Below are positions 7,061-14,484 of a DNA stretch of 19,243 bases, piece by piece; position 1 is the stretch's first letter; each line of letters begins with the position of its first letter. Source of the stretch: SFTJ01 sp051871555 (GTDB lineage: Bacteria; Bacteroidota; Bacteroidia; Bacteroidales; Muribaculaceae); the NCBI GenBank assembly GCA_051871555.1, contig JBJECZ010000152.1:1-19243 (forward strand), written 5' to 3'. The notes under the pieces are model-generated. The model had not been told where the DNA came from. It saw only the letters and a list, made by a program, of their open reading frames with translations, and did not search any database. Both the position numbers and the translations under genes were made by a program.

Positions 7061-8296
7061 TCATAGCTTTAGTTTTATGTTTATCCGCTCAAGCACACCG
7101 GTCACCGCAATCACCACCAGCGCGAATGCCAGACAATTCACTATGCCCATTGCGCCATGGGTCAACCAGTCGGGCAGCACCACTCCGGTGAGGCTGCTCA
7201 TGGCATAAAAAACGTATGGCATCAGATACACAGTTAGCGTGGCTGTGCCTGCCGGCTTAATCACTGCAAACCATCGGGTTACGCCGGCTTGAGCAAGACA
7301 ATCGAGCAACGTGTAGAGGCTCACTGCAATGGCAATCACATAGAACACCCACACCGGCGTGGCTTCAATCTTGCCAACTATCCAAAAACGGTGCATCACG
7401 GCTGCCAACGCAGCACACACTGCCGACACGGCAAATGCCATAGGCAGTTTCCATTGCCACGGGCGCTCGGCAACACGCACGCTCAGCACCGACAGCAACA
7501 TGCCGCTCATCGACAGCACCACAAGCGAACCGTTGCCTATGTGCAATATGCTCAGCATGCCATTGTAGAAATTGTTTTCGCCGAACCAAAGCAGCGGCAT
7601 GCCGCCATAGCACTCGCGCAACGGCGTGCCAAGCAGGCTTATGAGCACAAACACGCCCCACACCACGCCCAGCCGCTTGGCATTGCCTCTACAGAACAGA
7701 TAGGTAAATGCGCATACCAGATAGGTCCAGCCTATCAAGCCCAAGATGCTCGAGTGTGGGCTGAACACGCCGCCTTGCTTGTTGCGGAACGTGACAACGA
7801 GAAACACCAGCACGCCTACGCCAATGCAACGCAGGGCTACAAACAACCATCGCTGCACATCGGTTTGTGGTTTGGGATAATTATTCCAAACGAGCAGAAC
7901 GCCCACTGCCATCAACAGCCAATACACGCCAATCGGATACAGCGAATCAGCCGCAACACGCGCCTCGGAGTTGCCAATGAAGCATCCTATCGCAATGAGC
8001 CACAGCGTGCGTGTGAGTATATGCCCCACGGTGCTTTCAGCCGACAAGCCTTTGGCATAGCGCCGCTCGATGGCATACGGTATCGACATGCCCACGGCAA
8101 ACAGAAAGCAAGGAAACACCACATCGGCAAGCCCCATAAAGTCCTCGCCATAAGCGGCGTGCTCAAGCCAATGCGGAACATCGTGAATTTTCCAGAAATC
8201 GTTCACAAAAATCATGGTGAACATGGTGATGGCGCGCAGCATGTCGATGGCGAGGTTGCGCCTGCTGAATGCGTCGGTGGTGGAAGTTGTTGTCAT
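7061..8296 (-). CDS. Multi-pass membrane acyltransferase-like protein (DUF5009 / HGSNAT-like, COG4299)
   Basis: The protein has 411 residues and about ten hydrophobic segments spread over its length, so it is an inner-membrane protein. The N-terminal region RNLAIDMLRAITMF and the segment ADVVFPCFLFAVGMS (residues 57-71) match the HGSNAT/COG4299 family, annotated DUF5009 in Bacteroidales. Family members are thought to transfer acetyl groups across the membrane to amino sugars. The actual acceptor here is unknown. No glycan utilisation genes sit next to it. It appears to be a single gene, separated from the upstream aminotransferase by a terminator. I see no clear -7 box in the 139 bases upstream. 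Confidence 0.8.
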   Translation of the reverse strand: MTTTSTTDAFSRRNLAIDMLRAITMFTMIFVNDFWKIHDVPHWLEHAAYGEDFMGLADVVFPCFLFAVGMSIPYAIERRYAKGLSAESTVGHILTRTLWLIAIGCFIGNSEARVAADSLYPIGVYWLLMAVGVLLVWNNYPKPQTDVQRWLFVALRCIGVGVLVFLVVTFRNKQGGVFSPHSSILGLIGWTYLVCAFTYLFCRGNAKRLGVVWGVFVLISLLGTPLRECYGGMPLLWFGENNFYNGMLSILHIGNGSLVVLSMSGMLLSVLSVRVAERPWQWKLPMAFAVSAVCAALAAVMHRFWIVGKIEATPVWVFYVIAIAVSLYTLLDCLAQAGVTRWFAVIKPAGTATLTVYLMPYVFYAMSSLTGVVLPDWLTHGAMGIVNCLAFALVVIAVTGVLERINIKLKL

Positions 8297-8331
8297 GGTG
8301 TTTCGATGTTAGCGTCTATAGATTGTTCAGT

Positions 8332-8391
8332 GAAACAAAGCCTTGCCGGCACCACTCGGGCACGATGCATGCCACGGCGAGCCCGCAAGGC
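8332..8391 (-). terminator. Probable terminator of the aspartate-type aminotransferase
   Basis: Read on the minus strand, an 11-base arm (8391-8381) pairs with 8350-8340 (10 of 11 pairs, core GCCTTGC/GCAAGGC). TTTGTTT follows. The 30-base loop is long for a terminator, so confidence is moderate. Confidence 0.5.
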
Positions 8392-8435
8392 GCTATATTT
8401 GTTTTGACATCAGTTCAGCGATGCCAGTTAAGCTA

Positions 8436-9629
8436 TCACTTCAATGCGGCAAGTGCTTCTTTGATGCGAGCCACTGCAGTGCGAATGTTTTCGTCGCTGG
8501 TGGCATAGCTGAAACGCACATATCCCGGAGCGCAGAATGCCGAACCGGCTACGCCCGACACATGCCCTACCTCAAGCAGATACATTGCCAGGTCGAGGTC
8601 GTTTTCAATCACCTTGTCGCCATATTTCTTGCCGAAATAAGCCGACACTTCAGGCAACACATAGAATGCGCCTTCGGGTTTGCTGATTTTCAGCCCCGGA
8701 ATCTCGCTCATGAGCGAAATGATGAGGTCGCGACGGCGCTCAAATGCCTGACGCATCTGCTCAACGCAATCCTGCGGACCGGCAAATGCTGCTTCGGCAG
8801 CCTTTTGCGCAATCGACGAGCAGCCCGAAGTGTACTGCCCTTGCAACTTGCTCACAGCCTTAGCCACCCACAGCGGACCTGCCATGAAGCCAATGCGCCA
8901 ACCGGTCATGGCGTAAGCCTTCGACACGCCGTTGATGATGATACAACGCTCGCGCACATCTTCGAATTGAGCAATCGAGTTGATTTCGCCAGTGTAATTG
9001 ATATGCTCGTAGATTTCATCGGCAAGAATCATCACCTTCGGGTGACGAGCCAGCACATCGGCAAGAGCACGCAGCTCGTCGCGGGTGTAAACTGCGCCTG
9101 TCGGGTTCGACGGCGAGCAAAGCATAATGAGCGACGTTTTAGGAGTGATGGCATCTTCGAGCTGCTTGGCAGTGATTTTGAAATCTTGTTCGTGCGAGGC
9201 AAACACCTCAACAGGCTTACCCTCGGCAAGTTTCACCATTTCCACGTAGCTCACCCAAGCCGGAGTGGGTATAACCACCTCGTCGCCGGGATTCACTAAT
9301 GCCAGCACCACGTTGCACAATTCCTGCTTGGCACCGTTGCCCACCACAATCTGCTCGGGGGCAAAATCAAGGTTGTTTTCGTTTTTCAGCTTTGCGCAGA
9401 TTGCTTTGCGCAGCGACAGATAGCCAGGCACCGGAGTGTAGAACGAGAAATTCTCGTCAACTGCCTTCTTTGCGGCTTCCTTGATGTGCTCGGGTGTGAA
9501 AAAATCAGGTTCACCAACCGACATATTAATTACGTCGACGCCCTGCGCCTTCAATTCCTGACTCTTTTGCGACATGGCAAGTGTTGCCGAAACTGCCAAT
9601 GCCTTAATTCTTTGTGATACTTCGTTCAT
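8436..9629 (-). CDS. Pyridoxal phosphate-dependent aminotransferase, aspartate aminotransferase type (class I, subgroup 1b)
   Basis: The 397-residue protein has the fold type I aminotransferase landmarks: YTPVPGYLSLRKA near residue 64, SPSNPTG with Asn175, LADEIYEH with Asp204 and Tyr207, and the PLP lysine Lys237 in GVSKAYAMTGWRIGF. A carboxylate-binding arginine lies near the C-terminus in YVRFSYA. Length and the MSVGEPDF start match the 1b aspartate aminotransferases, which move the amino group between aspartate and 2-oxoglutarate. Its product 2-oxoglutarate is the Kor substrate, though joint regulation is not shown. Related 1b enzymes acting on aromatic or prephenate substrates cannot be ruled out. 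Confidence 0.9.
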   Translation of the reverse strand: MNEVSQRIKALAVSATLAMSQKSQELKAQGVDVINMSVGEPDFFTPEHIKEAAKKAVDENFSFYTPVPGYLSLRKAICAKLKNENNLDFAPEQIVVGNGAKQELCNVVLALVNPGDEVVIPTPAWVSYVEMVKLAEGKPVEVFASHEQDFKITAKQLEDAITPKTSLIMLCSPSNPTGAVYTRDELRALADVLARHPKVMILADEIYEHINYTGEINSIAQFEDVRERCIIINGVSKAYAMTGWRIGFMAGPLWVAKAVSKLQGQYTSGCSSIAQKAAEAAFAGPQDCVEQMRQAFERRRDLIISLMSEIPGLKISKPEGAFYVLPEVSAYFGKKYGDKVIENDLDLAMYLLEVGHVSGVAGSAFCAPGYVRFSYATSDENIRTAVARIKEALAALK

Positions 9630-9749
9630 GTTGGTATTTTGTATTTTGGTTTATCAGCATCATTGGCGAAGACGCCGTGTGTCCTCACCACAAAACAGCC
9701 ACACGAGCCATAAGCCGGCGACAAGGGTTTATGGTTCTGCAGCTTTGCT

Positions 9750-9758
9750 GCAAATATA
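9750..9758 (-). promoter_or_regulatory. Bacteroidota-type -7 box for the aminotransferase gene
   Basis: TATATTTGC on the minus strand (9758 to 9750) fully matches TAnnTTTGC and lies 120 bases before the start codon, so the 5' leader would be fairly long. The -33 element is not clear. Confidence 0.5.
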
Positions 9759-9924
9759 GTGCAACAAAGTGAAATAAGCAATCAAAACCCGCGGGAAAAA
9801 TTTCTCCGCCCCGGCAGAATAGCTGCAGCAGCGCCGCCACCACAGCCTCGAAGTGGCGCAACAAAACAATAATCTTCGGCGCCAAGCCCGTTGTGCGAGG
9901 TTTTATTATTTCGGTAATAATTAT

Positions 9925-9933
9925 TAACTTTGC
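9925..9933 (+). promoter_or_regulatory. Bacteroidota-type -7 box for the glycosyltransferase pair
   Basis: TAACTTTGC matches TAnnTTTGC fully and lies 69 bases upstream of the first glycosyltransferase start codon. The upstream DNA is AT-rich as expected. Confidence 0.55.
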
Positions 9934-10002
9934 CAAGGACGTGGAATAGCGAGGCTTTGCAGCTGGCGGTTGGCCTCCCTCTTACAAAATCTTTGATATA
10001 CG

Positions 10003-10875
10003 ATGCAGAAAGCACTTGCAGAAATCATAGCGGGAGTTATTCCCTGCAAAATGGCTCGAAACCGGTGGCGCGGACTGTTGCGCTACGGGGCGTTGAGGGC
10101 GTTGCGTCTGCGTTGGCAGATGAGGCACACCAATGTGGCGCCGAAGCACTATCTTGCGGTGTGCGCCATAGCCAAGAACGAGGGACCGTATTTTGCCGAA
10201 TGGATTGAGTGGCACCTCAGCCAAGGCGTGGAGAAGTTCTACATCTACGATAACGAGAGCACCGACAACACCCGTGAGGTGCTGCAGCCTTACATCGACC
10301 GCGGCGTGGTGGATTACACCTACTTCCCCGGGCGAAAGCAACAGCTTGCGGCTTACGACGACTGCTTTGAAAGACATCGGTTGGAGGCGCGCTGGATTGC
10401 GGTGATTGACCTCGACGAGTTTATTGTGCCTATTAAGGACGGTTCCATTCCCGAGTTTCTGCATCGCATGGAGGATTATGCCGTGGTTGAAATCAACTGG
10501 CTGGTGTATGGCAGTTCGGGTGCCAAGTCCAAAACCGAGGGCGGCGTGATGCAGCGCTTCCACCGCCATTCGCTGCCGCAACACAGGCTGAACACGCATG
10601 TGAAAAGCATTGTCGACCCGCGCAGGGTGTGCTGCATGATTGGCTGCCACGAGGCGGCTCGCATCACCGGCAAACCGGTCGACCCTGAGGGCAATGTGAT
10701 TAAGAAGCACTTTGGCGACCGCGCTCCGCAGCAAGAGGTGATTAGAATAAATCACTATGCCGTGAAATCGTATGAGGAGTTTCTGGGCAAACGCGCCCGC
10801 GGCCGTGCCCGCATCAACTCGGTGCGCGATTTGAGTTATTTTGAGCAATACGACTTGAACGATTTGGAGGACTAA
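10003..10875 (+). CDS. Glycosyltransferase, GT92/GT2-like (GT-A fold)
   Basis: The 290-residue protein shows the GT-A layout of the GT92/Glyco_tranf_2_4 group: AIAKNEGPYFAEWIEWHL from residue 55, YDNESTDNT at 82-90 and the metal/nucleotide-sugar motif DLDEF at 126-130. A conserved-looking late His241 lies in INHYAVKSYEEF. The first 40 residues (GVIPCKMARNRW and an Arg/Leu-rich stretch) resemble the N-terminal tail often seen on Bacteroidales LPS or capsule transferases. It probably adds a sugar to a surface glycan at the cytoplasmic face of the inner membrane; donor and acceptor are unknown. The ATG at 10051 is an alternative start. The next transferase-like gene follows after 11 bases, so they form an operon. 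Confidence 0.88.
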   Translation: MQKALAEIIAGVIPCKMARNRWRGLLRYGALRALRLRWQMRHTNVAPKHYLAVCAIAKNEGPYFAEWIEWHLSQGVEKFYIYDNESTDNTREVLQPYIDRGVVDYTYFPGRKQQLAAYDDCFERHRLEARWIAVIDLDEFIVPIKDGSIPEFLHRMEDYAVVEINWLVYGSSGAKSKTEGGVMQRFHRHSLPQHRLNTHVKSIVDPRRVCCMIGCHEAARITGKPVDPEGNVIKKHFGDRAPQQEVIRINHYAVKSYEEFLGKRARGRARINSVRDLSYFEQYDLNDLED

Positions 10876-10886
10876 TTTCGACTACG

Positions 10887-11888
10887 ATGGCCACTTACAC
10901 AGGATGGAAATATACAATGCTTGAAATTAGGCATCATTTCAAGGAGGTGATTCTTTTGGCACGCATTGCGCTGAAGTCGAAGCACTTGAAGCGCCCGGCT
11001 ACCGCGGCGCCGCTGCACATTGCCATGGTGGATGGCGAATCGTTTCACGGCGGTATGTGCGACCGCTTCAAGGGCATGATATCGCTCTACGCTTATTGCA
11101 AACAACATGGCGTGCCGTTCAAGATTCGTCACACGTTCCCGTTTCACTTAGAAGACTATCTGCAACCAGCCGCCTGCGACTGGGTGTTGCACGATGGCGA
11201 ATACACCGACAACCCGCTATATTGCCGCGTGCTGTATATGCGCGGCGAGCACTATGCAAAACGTCTGCTGCGGCTGAAGGCAAAGCGTCAGATTCACTTC
11301 TACACCAACCGCGACTTGTTGCCGCGCATCAACGAGGCTCGTAGCGCGAACCATCTGGACGCATACGATTGGGGCGAACTGTTCCGCGAATTGTTCCGTC
11401 CAGGCGAGGAGTTGCAAAGCCGCATCGAGGAGGTGACGCGCGCGATAGGCGGCGAATATGATGCCGCCGTGTTCCGATTCCAAAATCTGCTGGGCGACTT
11501 TAAGGAATATCATTTCAAAGCTATTGCCGACAAGGCTGAGGCAGAACTTCTCATTGAAAAATGCGTCGACAGCGTGGCACAGCTGCGCGATGCGTCGCCA
11601 TGCAAACGCCTGCTGGTTACGTCGGACAGCGTGACATTCCTCAGCCGGGTTTCGCAGTTGAACGGTGTGCACATCGTTCCAGGAAGCTTGAGCCATATGG
11701 ACGGCGCAAAGCTGAATGCCGACACGACGAAGAAGTTTGAGGTGTATTTGAAATCGTTTGTCGATTTCTATATGATTAGCCAGGCGCAGACCGTCTATCG
11801 GGTTGGCACACCACAGATGTACGAAAGCGAATTTCCCGTTTATGCCGCCAAAGTTAACAACCGCCCCTTCAAAACCCTCACCATCTGA
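10887..11888 (+). CDS. Putative glycosyltransferase with a fucosyltransferase-like (GT-B) motif
   Basis: I do not recognise the exact family. The 333-residue protein has GGMCDRFKGMISLYAYC at residues 55-71, resembling the donor-site motif GG.gDR..G of NodZ/alpha-1,6 and related fucosyltransferases. The C-terminal half has LLVTSDSVTFL and a helix with KSFVDFYMISQAQTVYRV, which resembles the 'DFyllskad' region of GT-B transferases. No signal peptide or membrane segment is visible. It follows the GT92-like gene by 11 bases, so a role in the same surface glycan is inferred. ATG at 10917 (Met11) is an equally possible start. It ends just before a REP-like hairpin. Confidence 0.65.
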   Translation: MATYTGWKYTMLEIRHHFKEVILLARIALKSKHLKRPATAAPLHIAMVDGESFHGGMCDRFKGMISLYAYCKQHGVPFKIRHTFPFHLEDYLQPAACDWVLHDGEYTDNPLYCRVLYMRGEHYAKRLLRLKAKRQIHFYTNRDLLPRINEARSANHLDAYDWGELFRELFRPGEELQSRIEEVTRAIGGEYDAAVFRFQNLLGDFKEYHFKAIADKAEAELLIEKCVDSVAQLRDASPCKRLLVTSDSVTFLSRVSQLNGVHIVPGSLSHMDGAKLNADTTKKFEVYLKSFVDFYMISQAQTVYRVGTPQMYESEFPVYAAKVNNRPFKTLTI

Positions 11889-11918
11889 CATCTTCATCGC
11901 TTTCTGCGGGAGACCTGC

Positions 11919-11938
11919 GGGCGTATTGCTATACGCCC
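11919..11938. repeat. REP-like hairpin, third copy of the GCGTAT core
   Basis: GGGCGTAT at 11919-11926 pairs perfectly with ATACGCCC at 11931-11938 around TGCT. The core GCGTAT-NGCN-ATACGC is shared with the inverted repeat pair at 3637-3740, and CCTCGCTGC adjoins the repeat in both places. It sits 31 bases after the stop codon of the second glycosyltransferase and may also help end or stabilise that transcript. No T-tract follows. Confidence 0.65.
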
Positions 11939-11980
11939 CGCCTCGCTGCCGAAGCTGCGCTGTGGTTGTGGGGCAGCGTG

Positions 11981-12022
11981 AAAAAGCACGAAGGCGCATC
12001 AAATGGGTTGAAGCACCTTCGC
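11981..12022 (-). terminator. Terminator of the tsaE-birA-LOG-adenosyltransferase operon
   Basis: On the minus strand the arm read from 12022 to 12008 pairs with the arm read from 12002 to 11986. The outer core GCGAAGGTGC/GCGCCTTCGTGC is nearly perfect with wobbles, and there is one mismatch further in; the loop is about 5 bases. TGCTTTTTC lies at its end (the T-run is complementary to 11981-11985). It is 30 bases beyond the adenosyltransferase stop codon. Confidence 0.75.
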
Positions 12023-12051
12023 GATGAATTGCTGACGGAGCTTGAGGAAGA

Positions 12052-12597
12052 TTATTTTTCCCAGAAGAGCTCTTCGGTGCCGGTCATGATGTTGTTGTAA
12101 CGGCTGAGCACGAAGAAGAGGTCGCTGATGCGGTTGATGAAACGCAGCACTTCGGGGTTGACCGGGGCGTTGTCGGCGAGCGAAACAATGCGGCGTTCGG
12201 CGCGGCGAGCCACGGTGCGGCAGATGTCGGCTTGTGCGCTGAGCTTGGTGCCGCCCGGCAACACAAAGCGGGTGAACTTAGGCACTTTCTCGTAGAGGAT
12301 GTCGATGATTTGTTCGATGGCTTCAACATCTTCGTCCTCGATGCCGAGGGCAGCCTTGGCGTTTTCGGTGGCAAGGTATGCGCCGATGTTGAAGAGCTTG
12401 TTTTGAATCATCAACAGCAGGTCGTAGATGTCGGGGTAAGGTTCTTGACAACCAACGGCAAGCATTGCAATCTGCGAGTTGAGTTCGTCGACGGTGCCAT
12501 AAGCTTCGATGCGTGGGTCGCATTTGCTCACGCGTGTGCCACCAACCAGCGAAGTGCGGCCGTGGTCACCGGTCATTGTGTACAAAGGGCTTTTCAT
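12052..12597 (-). CDS. pduO: Cob(I)alamin adenosyltransferase, PduO type
   Basis: The 181-residue protein shows the PduO-type ATP:cob(I)alamin adenosyltransferase signature: TGDHGRTSL at 9-17 (ATP binding), RIEAYGTVDELNS near 29-41, VLPGGT at 112-117, ICRTVARRAER at 125-135 and RFINRISDLFFVLSRY at 152-167. It transfers the adenosyl group of ATP to Co(I) corrinoids to make coenzyme B12, which Bacteroidales need for methylmalonyl-CoA mutase and other enzymes. No other cobalamin genes are nearby. It is last in the four-gene operon; its ATG overlaps the TGA of the LOG-family gene (ATGA), implying translational coupling. Confidence 0.93.
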   Translation of the reverse strand: MKSPLYTMTGDHGRTSLVGGTRVSKCDPRIEAYGTVDELNSQIAMLAVGCQEPYPDIYDLLLMIQNKLFNIGAYLATENAKAALGIEDEDVEAIEQIIDILYEKVPKFTRFVLPGGTKLSAQADICRTVARRAERRIVSLADNAPVNPEVLRFINRISDLFFVLSRYNNIMTGTEELFWEK

Positions 12598-13145
12598 AAT
12601 AGTTTAGATATAAAATTGTTAAGTTTTTCAATGAGGTTATCGGTATCGCTTGCTATGTGGGAGCAGTCGATGTTCTTGCCTCGGGCGAATGGCGAGTGTG
12701 CACATTCGCGCAGTTGAGCCACAAGATTGTCGTACATTCCCATATAGTTAACTACAAATATAGGCTTTTTATTTTCAATTCCGGCAACAATTAGGTGAGA
12801 AAGTGTAGAAATCCACTCGTCGATGGTGCCAATTCCGCCCGGAAGGCAGATGTAAGCGTCGCCTTTTTCAATCATCAGGTCCTTGCGGTCGGAGAGGTTG
12901 TGGCAGGCAATCACCTCGGTGCAAACGGCGTCGGCGCGATGGGCAAACATCTCGGGCACAATGCCAATCACATTGCCTCCGGCGCCGGCGGTGGCTTGTG
13001 CCACGGTGTGCATCAGTCCGGCATTCACTCCGCCATACACCAGCGTATGGTGGTGGCTGCCTATCCAGTTGCCCACGGCTTGTGCCATTTTCTCGTAGTC
13101 GTCGCCGAGTCCTTCGCGCGACGAGCAATAAACAACAATATTCAT
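12594..13145 (-). CDS. LOG-family protein (TIGR00730; nucleoside 5'-monophosphate phosphoribohydrolase-like)
   Basis: The 183-residue Rossmann-like protein has the LOG motif PGGIGTIDE at residues 102-110, the preceding arginine/lysine pair in SDRKDLM (Arg87-Lys88) and YGGVNAGLMHTVA near residue 37. LOG proteins hydrolyse the N-glycosidic bond of (cytokinin) nucleoside monophosphates to release the base; in gut bacteria the natural substrate is usually unknown. The Cys-Ser-Ser-Arg start (VYCSSR) matches the family. It lies between birA (34 bases upstream) and the adenosyltransferase (4-base overlap). Confidence 0.9.
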   Translation of the reverse strand: MNIVVYCSSREGLGDDYEKMAQAVGNWIGSHHHTLVYGGVNAGLMHTVAQATAGAGGNVIGIVPEMFAHRADAVCTEVIACHNLSDRKDLMIEKGDAYICLPGGIGTIDEWISTLSHLIVAGIENKKPIFVVNYMGMYDNLVAQLRECAHSPFARGKNIDCSHIASDTDNLIEKLNNFISKLL

Positions 13146-13179
13146 TATTTAGTTCTTTTTTGTGATTGATGAATAGATG

Positions 13180-13917
13180 TCAGATTATAAACGCCACTTC
13201 TTTGAATGCAAATTCAAGCATCTGCTCGTCGTCGGTGAGCAGGCAGAGTGTACCGGTGGGCTTCACGTTGGCAATGGCGGCTTCGAAGCGTGAGCCGTCG
13301 GGCAGCGCAAAGGTGTGCAAGAGTCCGTCGCCCCGATATAGGTTGCTTAGATAACGCTGATGCAAGGCTTGGAAGTCGTCGTCGGTGTAGCTTTCAAATC
13401 GGCACAATTCCTCGAGGCGGTTGCACACATCGTGCAGCATAGCGTCGGTGTCGTGGCTGCTGCCGGTTATTTGCTTGAGGCTGATTGGGTTAGGCGCATC
13501 GCTGCAAAACTCAGTTTGGTTGATGTTGATGCCAATTCCAATGATGGTTTGGCTGATGGCTTTCGAGGTTAAGGTGTGCTCGATTAGCATTCCAGCCACT
13601 TTGCTGTCGCCGTAGTAGATGTCGTTTGGCCACTTCAGCGAGAATCCCGGGTGGATGTTGTTCAGGCAGTCAACCACAGCCAGCGAAGCCGCTTCGCTGA
13701 TGTAGAACTGACTTGAAGGCGCCACAGCCGGATTTTTCAGCAGCATGGAGAATGCGATGTTCATGCCAGGCTCCGACTCCCACGAGTTGCCGCGTTGCCC
13801 GCGCCCTGCGGTTTGGCAAGGTGTGTGAATCACGGTGCCGGAGGGCAGCATCGCCGCCATTCGGGCAATGTAGGTGTTGGTTGAGGCAGTTTCGCGCACA
13901 AGAATATATCGCGGCAT
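13180..13917 (-). CDS. birA: Biotin--[acetyl-CoA-carboxylase] ligase, monofunctional
   Basis: The 245-residue protein has the biotin ligase motifs GRGQRGNSW at 38-46 (biotinyl-AMP loop), KWPNDIYYGDSKVAGMLIE at 95-113 with the catalytic Lys106, and IGIGININQ at 126-134. It activates biotin with ATP and attaches it to biotin carboxyl carrier domains. There is no N-terminal helix-turn-helix, so unlike E. coli BirA it should not repress transcription. It starts 6 bases after tsaE ends. The C-terminal SH3-like domain (about 195-245) is present. Confidence 0.95.
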   Translation of the reverse strand: MPRYILVRETASTNTYIARMAAMLPSGTVIHTPCQTAGRGQRGNSWESEPGMNIAFSMLLKNPAVAPSSQFYISEAASLAVVDCLNNIHPGFSLKWPNDIYYGDSKVAGMLIEHTLTSKAISQTIIGIGININQTEFCSDAPNPISLKQITGSSHDTDAMLHDVCNRLEELCRFESYTDDDFQALHQRYLSNLYRGDGLLHTFALPDGSRFEAAIANVKPTGTLCLLTDDEQMLEFAFKEVAFII

Positions 13918-13923
13918 AGGGCG

Positions 13924-14358
13924 TCAGTCGGGGAATGTGAGAGTGACGGTGCGTGAGTTGTCGGGGTTTTCGGCAATGTCTACGCGCACGGTGTGGTCGG
14001 GCAGCAAGTTGTCGATACGTTCGGGCCATTCAATCAGGCAGATGGCACCGCTCTCAAAATAGTCGTCAACGCCAATGTCTTCAGCCTCGCGCTCGTCCTC
14101 GAGTCGGTAGAAATCGAAGTGATAGATGAGTTCGGCAGTGGTTTCGCTGCGATATTCGTTCACAATGGAGAACGAAGGCGAGTTGGTGACGTCGTCGACG
14201 CCCAATTCGGCGCAGATGGCATTGATGAACGTGGTTTTGCCAGCACCCATTTCGCCATAGAATGCAAACACGCTGTAGTCGCCCATGGCGTCGATGAACT
14301 GCTTGGCTGTTTGGCGAATGCCGTCGAGGTTTTCTATGTTCAATGTTAATTTGTCCAT
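13924..14358 (-). CDS. tsaE: tRNA threonylcarbamoyladenosine biosynthesis ATPase
   Basis: The 144-residue protein has the P-loop GEMGAGKTT at 35-43, then SPSFSIVNEY, HFDFYRLED and LIEWPER, the ordered motif set of TsaE. TsaE works with TsaB and TsaD to install t6A at position 37 of tRNAs that read ANN codons; tsaB and tsaD are not in this window. It is first in the operon after a full-consensus -7 box. Start at 14358 (MDKLTLNIENL) is the only sensible ATG. Confidence 0.95.
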   Translation of the reverse strand: MDKLTLNIENLDGIRQTAKQFIDAMGDYSVFAFYGEMGAGKTTFINAICAELGVDDVTNSPSFSIVNEYRSETTAELIYHFDFYRLEDEREAEDIGVDDYFESGAICLIEWPERIDNLLPDHTVRVDIAENPDNSRTVTLTFPD

Positions 14359-14391
14359 ATTAAAATAATAGTTTCGTTATGTAATAGTAAT

Positions 14392-14400
14392 GCAAAGATA
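14392..14400 (-). promoter_or_regulatory. Bacteroidota-type -7 box for the tsaE operon
   Basis: TATCTTTGC on the minus strand (14400 to 14392) matches TAnnTTTGC and ends 33 bases before the tsaE start codon. No clear -33 TTTG is seen. Confidence 0.6.
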
Positions 14401-14412
14401 GCGATTTTGTTT

Positions 14413-14455
14413 GAAAGAACGACCGCCGAACAGCGCAGAAAGGCTTGCTCGGCGG
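14413..14455 (-). terminator. Terminator of the DUF3298 lipoprotein gene
   Basis: On the minus strand CCGCCGAGCA (14455-14446) pairs with TGTTCGGCGG (14432-14423), a 10-bp stem with one G-T wobble and a 13-base loop. TCGTTCTTTC follows, only moderately T-rich. Confidence 0.55.
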
Positions 14456-14484
14456 CGGTGATATTGCTATAGGCTCGTGATGGC

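Larger units (their letters stand above)
9630..10002. other. 373-base divergent intergenic region with promoters on both strands
   Basis: The region separates the minus-strand aminotransferase from the plus-strand glycosyltransferase pair. A -7 box is seen for each direction (9750-9758 minus, 9925-9933 plus). Open frames of 77 to 83 codons on the minus strand (9685-9936, 9782-10015) run through these promoters and show no family features, so they are not called genes. An ATTATT/AATAAT inverted repeat lies just upstream of the plus -7 box. Confidence 0.5.

Noticed and set aside
7289..8407. 372-codon open frame on the plus strand opposite the DUF5009 gene
   Set aside because: It is rich in His, Ala, Gln and Arg with no family motif, and it runs exactly antisense to a protein with clear membrane segments. 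It arises from the GC-rich third positions of the real gene.
8343..9299. 318-codon open frame on the plus strand opposite the aminotransferase
   Set aside because: Antisense to a complete aminotransferase with all active-site motifs; the His/Arg-rich composition is typical of a shadow frame.
9685..9936. Small minus-strand frame of 83 codons in the divergent intergenic region
   Set aside because: It overlaps the promoter boxes of both flanking genes and shows no motif or signal peptide.
9982..10848. 288-codon minus-strand frame opposite the GT92-like gene
   Set aside because: No recognisable domain; the plus strand carries the DLDEF and YDNESTDNT motifs and a promoter.
11217..12002. 261-codon minus-strand frame opposite the second glycosyltransferase
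   Set aside because: No family features, and it runs through the operon terminator and the REP-like hairpin.
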